From positions 1 to 5,189 of the forward strand of contig CAYHRT010000259.1 of assembly GCA_964359085.1 (NCBI GenBank): DNA of 5,189 bases, read 5' to 3'. The notes under the pieces were generated by a model that ran no database searches, was not told where the DNA came from, and saw only the letters and a list, made by a program, of their open reading frames with translations. Source of the DNA: GWA2-49-15 sp964359085. Its GTDB lineage: Bacteria; Bdellovibrionota; Bacteriovoracia; Bacteriovoracales; Bacteriovoracaceae. The position numbers were made by a program, and so were the translations under genes. Numbering within the stretch: the first letter of the stretch is position 1; every line of letters begins with the position of its first letter. This document shows, in pieces, positions 1 to 5,189 of the stretch.

Positions 1-480
1 CAAAAAAACGTGGGAAGTTAATGTATTATTTACGATTTGAGAAATCCCCGCTAAGTCATTTTCATCCTTACCAAGAAAGTGATGAAAAAAAGTGATGATG
101 GCTTCCCAAATTTTGACCATGATCCAAACGAGAATGGGAAAACATACAACCTTTAAAAGAATGATAAAAATCTGGAAATACATTGTCGCTTGAGCGCGAA
201 TGAAATAAGTGGCCAATCCTCCGTCACCAATAAAATTATCAATCAGCCACTCGCTCAGGTGAAAGCCAAAAAGGCGGTAAAATGCCTCAAACATCATAAA
301 GGGCCAAGATAGCAAGATCAGAGTTGCAAAACTAACACCCTTTTCAAAATAACCATTACCGCCCTCTTCCCTCCCAAGTTCATGCGAATCAATCGCTTTA
401 TGACGAAACTGATAGTAACGCTCTTGCACCAAAAAAGGATGAAGGACCCCCTCAAAATAATATCGAAGCATCTCGTTCAT
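1..480 (-). CDS. Partial polytopic membrane protein, possibly Yip1-like (3' end outside window)
   Basis: An open frame of 160 codons without a stop starts at the ATG at 480-478 and runs off the left edge, so only the N-terminal part is present. The start overlaps the stop of the DUF4340-like gene by four bases (ATGA), and an AGG lies nine bases upstream. The protein begins MNEMLRYYFEGVLHPF, followed by a charged stretch to about residue 47. Strong hydrophobic segments lie near residues 48-71 (VSFATLILLSWPFMMFEAF) and 98-130 (YFQIFIILLKVVCFPILVWI from 101). Next comes FFHHFLGKDENDLAGISQIV (131-150), and the visible part ends near THVFL-like residues (TSHVFL, 155-160). The pattern of a Trp-containing helix, then a short polar turn, then a new amphipathic helix recalls Yip1-domain proteins, but I cannot confirm this from the fragment. 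The membrane location is confident and the family is tentative. Position and coupling suggest it works with the transporter. Confidence 0.82.
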   Translation of the reverse strand, partial: MNEMLRYYFEGVLHPFLVQERYYQFRHKAIDSHELGREEGGNGYFEKGVSFATLILLSWPFMMFEAFYRLFGFHLSEWLIDNFIGDGGLATYFIRAQATMYFQIFIILLKVVCFPILVWIMVKIWEAIITFFHHFLGKDENDLAGISQIVNNTLTSHVFL

Positions 481-1919
481 TTTATATTACCTACTCGAGT
501 ATCAAAATAATTTTCCACTTCTATCCCAATAGGGATTTCATTGCCGACATAATAATTTATTTTAATCCCTGAAACGGGATCGAGCACGAAAATTTCACGC
601 TCGTCATAAATTAAATGAATGGGACGTTCTTGATATTTAATGCTCAAAAAGGCCTTGGCAATCATCTTAAAATCGTCTTTATCCATGACTGATACGCGCT
701 CACCATGAGTAAATAAAAAGGAAAAGAGTTGGGAAAAAGCACTATTGAGCGGTCTTAGAGAAGACATGGGATTGGTTGGTTTAATTTCGAAATCATCCCC
801 CTTTGGAATGGTCAAATTATGTGTCGCTCCATTGGCAAACACGACTGCAAACGATTCTTCTTTATCCCCTTCTAAAGCGAGACCTGCCGCTCCCATATTT
901 TTGTAAATCCGCTTTTCCAAAAAATCCTGAGAGGAGGCAAACAATAATTTAGCGGTGGTTGGTGAAATTTCAAAAATCAATTGTTCATGGGCCATCTTCA
1001 CAAATTGTCCCATGCGAATTTGTTTATTGGGAGCTTGGGCCTTTTTGAAAAGTTCCAATATGAACTCCTGCCCGGTTGTTGTGGTAATCGAAAGTGTCGC
1101 CATTTTTTCCCTCAACGTTCCTAAATCTTGAGGGTGCCATAACTGGCCGGCCTGCATCTTAAATAAGGCCTGAGCATAATCTCGAAAAGCATCTTCCAAA
1201 TAGAGCACTCCTGCGGGAGCAGCAGGCACGATACATTTTTTCTTTAGCTCTACGGAAAAAGGGACGTTGCGCACATTTTGCAAAGTAACTTTCTCAAAAC
1301 TCTCTGGCCCATACTGCCTCTTCCATTCACGAAAAAGAAAAGTATCGTGAAAAAAGCTTGGGCCAAGGCCGATAATCGCCAGTATCCTGCTGTACTTGAA
1401 CGGATTGAGACGATATTCATCTTCCGTTACAGGTTTTACTTGGGGTGAGGAATCATAGGCCAGGACCGTCTTTACTCCTTCGGGAGTCTTCACTTCCACG
1501 TAAAAGCTTTGGTCGTGATCTACTTTTTTACCTATGAGAACAGGGACCTCCCCCTTTTCAAACAAAAATGAAAACTTTTCTTTGTCTGATGGGAAAAATT
1601 CAGTGCGTGCCACCAGCTTCAAATCTTCCTGAGATAAAATCCGTTTCACCTGAAGATATCCCAAAATATCAAAGACCTCTTGGAGTTTTCCGGCATCGAC
1701 TAGTTGATTGGTCTCCATGACGCGAAATTGCCCATTCATTTTTTTAATTGTTACTTTTGGTAATTGTAATCCTGTCAACTCTCCAAGATGCTTCTGATCG
1801 AAAAGGGCCTTCGCACTTTTTTCTTCTTCGGTTTTCTTAATTCCACGCATTTCTTCAAAATGATAGGTAAAAATTCCCAAAGAAACTGCAATCCCAAGAA
1901 GAATAATCGTTTTCCTCAT
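477..1919 (-). CDS. DUF4340-like membrane-anchored periplasmic protein
   Basis: This 480-residue protein has a short basic N-terminus (MRK) and one hydrophobic segment (4-19) without a clear cleavage site or lipobox, so it is probably an inner-membrane anchor with the rest in the periplasm. The body resembles DUF4340 proteins, which commonly follow GldG-like genes: an opening strand pair around VTIKKMNGQFRV (56-67), the helix DAGKLQEVFDILGYLQ (75-90) followed by VKRIL (91-95), then FSFLFEKGEVPVLIGKK (116-132) and SFYVEV (138-143). The same order of strand, helix and strand pair seems to recur near 208-330 and 355-460. No enzyme motif is visible and the only cysteine is Cys229. The start is well supported: GAAGG lies five bases upstream, inside the last codons of the GldG-like gene, and the ATG overlaps its stop as ATGA. 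The stop overlaps the next gene in the same way. The family call is by pattern and context; the molecular function is unknown. Confidence 0.8.
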   Translation of the reverse strand: MRKTIILLGIAVSLGIFTYHFEEMRGIKKTEEEKSAKALFDQKHLGELTGLQLPKVTIKKMNGQFRVMETNQLVDAGKLQEVFDILGYLQVKRILSQEDLKLVARTEFFPSDKEKFSFLFEKGEVPVLIGKKVDHDQSFYVEVKTPEGVKTVLAYDSSPQVKPVTEDEYRLNPFKYSRILAIIGLGPSFFHDTFLFREWKRQYGPESFEKVTLQNVRNVPFSVELKKKCIVPAAPAGVLYLEDAFRDYAQALFKMQAGQLWHPQDLGTLREKMATLSITTTTGQEFILELFKKAQAPNKQIRMGQFVKMAHEQLIFEISPTTAKLLFASSQDFLEKRIYKNMGAAGLALEGDKEESFAVVFANGATHNLTIPKGDDFEIKPTNPMSSLRPLNSAFSQLFSFLFTHGERVSVMDKDDFKMIAKAFLSIKYQERPIHLIYDEREIFVLDPVSGIKINYYVGNEIPIGIEVENYFDTRVGNIK

Positions 1920-3466
1920 GCACGCCTTCTTCGATAGAATAGAAAGGCAACAGTAAAAAGTATAAGTGGCAAGACAATAACACTCACATAGAACACGATT
2001 TTCAGTTGTTTATCATCAATCAAGATAGGTGAATTTTTCTTAATCGCCAGATTTAAGGTCAATAGCTCATCATCACTTGCCAAATAGTTTGTAGCTTTAA
2101 GAAAAAACGTGAAATTATCCGCCATATTGCCATATTGATTTTGAATGAAAGTGGAATTACCAAAGGCAATAATTTTTGCGCGGGGATGAGTCAGTGCTTC
2201 TGCTGCAAGCTCCTCCCAAATTCCCACCACAGAAGCAGGCCCTTTTTTGTCCTGCCTATCATTATAAATCAGCGTCCCTGAAACGATTTCAAGGGGGGAA
2301 AAATCAATCCAGCTGCCAGGGAAAGGAGTCGTCATGGCAAGAGATACAAATTTGCCTCGTCCCTGCTCCGTCTCAAATTTGGAAACCGATGAAACGAGAG
2401 GAAAGAATACTTGCCCATCAAAATTCTTGGTCAAGAGATGCTTTAATTCAAAAGTCTTGATTAAAGGAACACTGCCATTGCTACCACTCACAAAATTCTT
2501 TCGATCCACCACAATCGTGTTAGGTATATCTATTTCCCAGGCCTTCTTAAAAAAGTTTCTTAAGGAAATTATTTTATCATCCACAACTGCCGGGTCTAAC
2601 GCCAAAAGAAGACGACCACCTCGCATGAGATATGCTTGAATAGCATCAACCTCCGGCTTAAAAAAGGCACGCTTTGGTCCCCACAACACAAGCATATCTG
2701 CATCTTGAGGAACAGCATTTCGAGCCAGAAGGTCGAGGGGTTTAAATTGGATCAAGGAGCGATGAAGCGCACTTGTAATGAGGCCACCTCCCCCTGGAGA
2801 TTCGCCTTCAAAATCAAATTCCAGATGCCCAACGGTGTGATAGATAATGGGGTCTTTCTTGCGCCCTAGTTTCCTTAAAGCGTTGGTATACTCAAGCTCG
2901 GTATGTTCCTTGATATATTGCTTTCGCTTTTCGTATTCCATGATCACTGTATTTTCTTTGTCTACCTCATTGGCGCGCATAAGGTCTGGCCGAGTTTCAG
3001 GATCGTAAACATCAATCCTCATATTGGGCTTATGCTGTCTGTATAAATCCAAAATAGAGACGATAGCCCGTGCGTCATCACGATCTGCAAATACTTTGAC
3101 ACCCAGATCTTTTTTAAGGCCCTTGATAAGCATTTCAGATGTTGATGATAGTGAATTGATTTTTGTTTCTGAAAGATCAATCTGCACACTATTCTTAAAA
3201 CTTAAATAATTGAGGAAGGCCAAAATTGTCAGGACCAAAAATAAATTAATGGTGGTGTACCCCCAACGACGGTAGATATAACTTTGCCCTACTGTTTTCA
3301 GTTCATCGCGGCCGGTATAGAGGAGAATCGAGGTCATGGCCAAAGCAAAAATGGTAAGACTGAAATTGAGCGTTTTATCGTTAGGCGAAAGCAACCAAAG
3401 CCCACCGCACGCAAGATACAAAATACCATTGATCAAAAAAAGAAATAATCTGATCCCTTCATTCAT
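1916..3466 (-). CDS. GldG-like ABC transporter auxiliary protein
   Basis: This 516-residue protein belongs to the GldG / ABC_transp_aux family (PF09822 type), known as a partner of GldF-like permeases. Hydrophobic helices lie near residues 5-27, 32-51, 71-90 and 489-511. The basic loop 52-70 (with YRRWGY) and the C-terminal YRRRRA suggest cytoplasmic ends, placing residues of about 92-488 in the periplasm. That domain opens with DLSETKINSLSSTSEMLIKGL (first 20 from 97), contains HTVGHLEF (210-217), then DADMLVLWGPKRAFF (255-269) and AYLMRGGRLLLALDP (278-292), the family's Rossmann-like, amidotransferase-fold core. It ends with AFGNSTFIQNQY (434-445) and NFTFFLKATNYLASDDELL (451-469). The only cysteine is Cys20, inside a helix, so an amidotransferase-type catalytic cysteine is absent and a binding or structural role is likely. 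A weak AGAG precedes the ATG, which sits one base after the permease stop. The stop overlaps the next gene by four bases. The ligand is unknown. Confidence 0.92.
   Translation of the reverse strand: MNEGIRLFLFLINGILYLACGGLWLLSPNDKTLNFSLTIFALAMTSILLYTGRDELKTVGQSYIYRRWGYTTINLFLVLTILAFLNYLSFKNSVQIDLSETKINSLSSTSEMLIKGLKKDLGVKVFADRDDARAIVSILDLYRQHKPNMRIDVYDPETRPDLMRANEVDKENTVIMEYEKRKQYIKEHTELEYTNALRKLGRKKDPIIYHTVGHLEFDFEGESPGGGGLITSALHRSLIQFKPLDLLARNAVPQDADMLVLWGPKRAFFKPEVDAIQAYLMRGGRLLLALDPAVVDDKIISLRNFFKKAWEIDIPNTIVVDRKNFVSGSNGSVPLIKTFELKHLLTKNFDGQVFFPLVSSVSKFETEQGRGKFVSLAMTTPFPGSWIDFSPLEIVSGTLIYNDRQDKKGPASVVGIWEELAAEALTHPRAKIIAFGNSTFIQNQYGNMADNFTFFLKATNYLASDDELLTLNLAIKKNSPILIDDKQLKIVFYVSVIVLPLILFTVAFLFYRRRRA
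1925..1929 (-). promoter_or_regulatory. Ribosome binding site of the DUF4340-like gene, inside the GldG-like coding end
   Basis: On the minus strand the sequence CGAAGAAGGCGTGCATGA carries GAAGG five bases before the ATG of the DUF4340-like gene. The same bases encode the final Arg-Arg-Arg-Arg-Ala of the GldG-like protein (CGA AGA AGG CGT GCA TGA), so the arginine codons double as the Shine-Dalgarno sequence. This fixes the start codon and explains how the downstream gene can be initiated by re-starting ribosomes. Confidence 0.7.
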
Positions 3467-3467
3467 T

Positions 3468-4229
3468 TTATTCTCTGCGGCCTTCTAAGATCTTGTGCGA
3501 TAAGTAAGTAAAGACAGTCACAAAAGAAGCAAAATAAACCAAATTATAGCTTCTCACCATTCCTCGTACAAAACCTTCATAGTGAAAGGGAACGCTGAGA
3601 TAGCTAACCATCTGAGAGACAAGATAATTTTGTGACAACTGTCCTAATATAACAATGAGCATACTAGATAATAAAATTGAAAATCCTAAGATCGCGGCCA
3701 CCACCTGATTATCTGTCGCACATGCACTAAAAAGCCCCACGGATAAGTAGCAAAAAATAGAAAAGATAGTCCCCAAATAACAGGAGCAAACCACTCCCCA
3801 GTCATGATACCCCGAGAAGCCTAAGATGATGGGGAAGATGAGCGTAGGTACAAGCATGAGCAAAGCTATGGTGCCCGAAGCCGCTAACTTACTAATCAAA
3901 ATTTGATAATTAGTGACATGGGCCAAAGTCAATAAATCGATGGTGCCACTGCGCCTTTCTTCTACAAACATCCGCATCGTTAAAAGAGGGGCGACGAAGA
4001 GAAAAATAAAATTCATATTTCCAAAGAGAGGGACGAGAACATTCGAACTAAGATTTCCGGAATGTAATGCGGGGGAAAGGGCCACATAATTATAAAAAAG
4101 CCCTCCCATTAGCAAGCAGAAAAGTCCTGCCAAAATATAAACTGCCGAGTTGCCAAACGTCTCTTTCAATTCCTTGTTATATAACGTAAGGAGAATCTTT
4201 AAATAACCTCCCACAACTGCAACGCTCAT
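3468..4229 (-). CDS. ABC-2 type permease, GldF-like
   Basis: This 253-residue integral inner-membrane protein is the transmembrane half of the ABC transporter. About six hydrophobic helices are visible, near residues 28-50, 64-87, 115-138, 145-169, 175-197 and 229-246. An N-terminal amphipathic stretch (LYNKELKETF, 16-25) is the usual ABC-2 coupling element. Between helices 2 and 3 lies the family hallmark MRMFVEERRSGTIDLL (85-100), followed by ISKL (112-115). The motif FHYEGFVRGMV (215-225) before the last helix is also typical of GldF-type permeases. Both termini are predicted cytoplasmic, with a basic C-terminus (GRRE). The length matches stand-alone GldF-like permeases, which probably work as dimers with two ATPase copies. 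The start overlaps the ATPase stop (ATGA) with only a G-rich stretch upstream, so initiation probably depends on coupling. The stop is one base from the next ATG. The ABC-2 family call is firm; the specific cargo is unknown. Confidence 0.94.
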   Translation of the reverse strand: MSVAVVGGYLKILLTLYNKELKETFGNSAVYILAGLFCLLMGGLFYNYVALSPALHSGNLSSNVLVPLFGNMNFIFLFVAPLLTMRMFVEERRSGTIDLLTLAHVTNYQILISKLAASGTIALLMLVPTLIFPIILGFSGYHDWGVVCSCYLGTIFSIFCYLSVGLFSACATDNQVVAAILGFSILLSSMLIVILGQLSQNYLVSQMVSYLSVPFHYEGFVRGMVRSYNLVYFASFVTVFTYLSHKILEGRRE

Positions 4230-5179
4230 ACCCGCCCCACAATATTGTCCCGCTGATCAATGACGTGCTTAAAGACCTCTTCTAAGGAAGGATCGTGTGT
4301 CTTTAATTCTAAGGGGACAATTTTTCTCGCAAGTAAAAATTGTACAACATCATGTCGATGATCTTTATCCTCAAAAAAATTCAAACGCCAACGAACCTCT
4401 TGATCCGTCTGATGGACAATTTCACAATTGGCCTGAAAGGATTGCAACAATGCAACTTCCAAGTCCTTGGGAAATTCTCTGGTGGCTATCTCTAAAATTG
4501 ACCGTAGTCTGAATTTACTGCGCATCAACGATAGGGACCCACTTTCCAACACCAATCCTCGATGCACGATAGTAATATCATCTGCCATCATTTCAATTTC
4601 ACTAAGGATGTGTCCGGACAAAATAACAGTTTTATCACCTCTGAGGGCCTTGATAATCTGGCGAAACTCCATGGCCATTTGCGGGTCCAAACCAGAAGTT
4701 GGCTCATCTAAAATAAGGATCTTGGGATCTGGGAGCAAAGCTTGGGCCAATCCCACTCTTTGTCGCTGCCCTTTTGAAAGAGCGCGATTGGGACGATCTA
4801 CAAATCCTCCTAGCGCCAAACGCTCTATCAATTCATCTATCTTGCCATGACGATTTGGAATTTCATAAAGCTTGCCAACAAAATGTAAATATTCTGACAC
4901 CGTCATCTGGGGATACAAGGGAGCATTCTCACCAAGTAGACCAATGAGGCCGCGAAATCGCAAAGGTCTTTTTGCCACATCAATATCATCAACAAAAATT
5001 TTTCCTTTCGACGGTGCCAGTAACCCGCTCATCAATCGGATAATGGTTGACTTCCCCGCTCCATTTGGACCAAGGAGCCCATGAATGGTCCCGGCAGAAA
5101 TCTGTAAATTGACATTTTGAATGGCCAGGTGCTTTAGATAGAATTTAGTGACGTCCGCAAATTGCACCGCTACAGTCAT
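4226..5179 (-). CDS. ABC transporter ATP-binding protein, ABC-2/GldA-like
   Basis: This 317-residue protein is the cytoplasmic motor of an ABC-2-type transporter, hydrolysing ATP to drive the permease encoded next. Visible motifs are Walker A GPNGAGKST (37-45), a Q-loop region around GENAPLYPQMT (83-93) with Glu84 where Gln is classical, signature LSKGQRQRV (134-142), Walker B ILILDEP (154-160) with catalytic Glu159, D-loop SGLD (162-165) and switch His190 in SGHILSE. Residues from about 220 to 317 form a DUF4162-like tail ending in the typical DPSLEEVFKHVI motif, as in GldA, NatA and CcmA-like exporter ATPases. The length is normal for this class. The start is supported by AAGGA five bases upstream of the ATG. 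The stop overlaps the permease start by four bases (ATGA). The ATPase identity is certain; the GldA-like assignment rests mainly on the downstream GldF/GldG-like genes. The substrate cannot be read from the sequence. Confidence 0.96.
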   Translation of the reverse strand: MTVAVQFADVTKFYLKHLAIQNVNLQISAGTIHGLLGPNGAGKSTIIRLMSGLLAPSKGKIFVDDIDVAKRPLRFRGLIGLLGENAPLYPQMTVSEYLHFVGKLYEIPNRHGKIDELIERLALGGFVDRPNRALSKGQRQRVGLAQALLPDPKILILDEPTSGLDPQMAMEFRQIIKALRGDKTVILSGHILSEIEMMADDITIVHRGLVLESGSLSLMRSKFRLRSILEIATREFPKDLEVALLQSFQANCEIVHQTDQEVRWRLNFFEDKDHRHDVVQFLLARKIVPLELKTHDPSLEEVFKHVIDQRDNIVGRV

Positions 5180-5184
5180 GAATT

Positions 5185-5189
5185 TCCTT
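5185..5189 (-). promoter_or_regulatory. Ribosome binding site of the ATPase gene
   Basis: Read on the minus strand, the last bases of the window are AAGGAAATTC followed by ATG. AAGGA lies five bases from the start codon, a good Shine-Dalgarno match and spacing, and it supports the chosen start. This is the best ribosome binding site in the window, as expected for the first gene of a coupled set. The sequence ends here, so the promoter is not visible and a further upstream gene cannot be excluded. Confidence 0.8.

Larger units (their letters stand above)
1..5179 (-). other. Five-gene translationally coupled operon (ATPase, permease, GldG-like, DUF4340-like, membrane protein)
   Basis: All five reading frames are on the minus strand. 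The junctions are ATGA overlaps at 4226-4229, 1916-1919 and 477-480, and a single base (3467) separates the permease stop from the GldG-like start. There is no room for an internal promoter or terminator between genes. The order places the cytoplasmic motor first, then the membrane channel, then two proteins with large extracytoplasmic domains, then another membrane protein. The operon continues past the left edge, because the last gene has no stop in the window. Confidence 0.88.

Noticed and set aside
2176..2869. Overlapping plus-strand open frames of 77-101 codons opposite the GldG-like gene
   Set aside because: They overlap each other in different frames, have no family features and lie opposite a well-supported coding sequence.
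3024..3209. Plus-strand open frame of 61 codons
   Set aside because: It is short, unrecognised and antisense to the conserved start of the GldG-like periplasmic domain.
4297..4512. Plus-strand open frame of 71 codons opposite the ATPase C-terminal tail
   Set aside because: It has no domain or context and is explained as a shadow of the ATPase gene.
4720..4800. LSKGQ instead of LSGGQ in the ABC signature
   Set aside because: LSKGQ is a frequent family variant in ABC-2 exporter ATPases and is not a defect.
4467..4850. Plus-strand open frame of 127 codons antisense to the ATPase gene
   Set aside because: It lies wholly opposite the highly conserved ATPase motifs (Walker B, signature, H-loop), shows no recognisable domain and is cysteine- and serine-rich in the way shadow frames are. 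The minus-strand gene explains the region.
4913..4945. Glu84 in place of the classical Q-loop glutamine in the ATPase
   Set aside because: Glutamate before the NAPLYPQMT stretch is common in GldA/ABC-2-type ATPases (usual form PEN-PLY), so this does not suggest an inactive motor.
4872..5084. Plus-strand open frame of 70 codons opposite Walker A
   Set aside because: Its proline-rich end (FPAPFGPRSP) is simply the antisense reading of the Walker A codons.
1..5189. Search for CRISPR, insertion sequences, tRNA, terminators and long repeats
   Set aside because: Reading both strands, I found no direct-repeat array, inverted-repeat ends, transposase, tRNA-like fold or hairpin followed by a T-run in a non-coding position. 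Practically the whole window is coding.

Overview
The window is a dense, single-strand block of bacterial protein-coding DNA with moderate to low GC (low forties in per cent, judged by eye). Every gene lies on the minus strand, so transcription runs from high to low coordinates. Only about 11 bases are non-coding: one base between two genes and the last ten bases of the window. I see no RNA gene, mobile element, CRISPR array, terminator or promoter. The promoter must lie beyond base 5189, and the 3' end of the operon lies before base 1.

In transcription order: (1) 5179-4226, an ABC-2-type ATPase with all the motor motifs and a C-terminal DUF4162-like tail; (2) 4229-3468, a six-helix GldF-like ABC-2 permease; (3) 3466-1916, a GldG-like protein (ABC_transp_aux family) with three N-terminal helices, a large extracytoplasmic domain and one C-terminal helix; (4) 1919-477, a membrane-anchored DUF4340-like protein that appears to be built from three repeats; (5) 480-1, the first 160 residues of a polytopic membrane protein that runs off the window, perhaps Yip1-like. 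Three of the four junctions are 4-base ATGA stop/start overlaps and the fourth has a 1-base gap, so the five genes almost certainly form one translationally coupled operon.

Together they look like one envelope machine. The ATPase and permease would form the membrane motor. The GldG-like and DUF4340-like proteins would form a large part on the outer face of the inner membrane, and the fifth protein may be another membrane partner. The GldA/F/G system is known from gliding Bacteroidetes, but homologous ABC + GldG + DUF4340 clusters occur in many Gram-negative groups that do not glide that way, and their substrate is unknown. The base composition and protein style would fit a low-GC deltaproteobacterium-like lineage such as Bdellovibrionota, but this is a weak inference with no taxonomic marker in the window.
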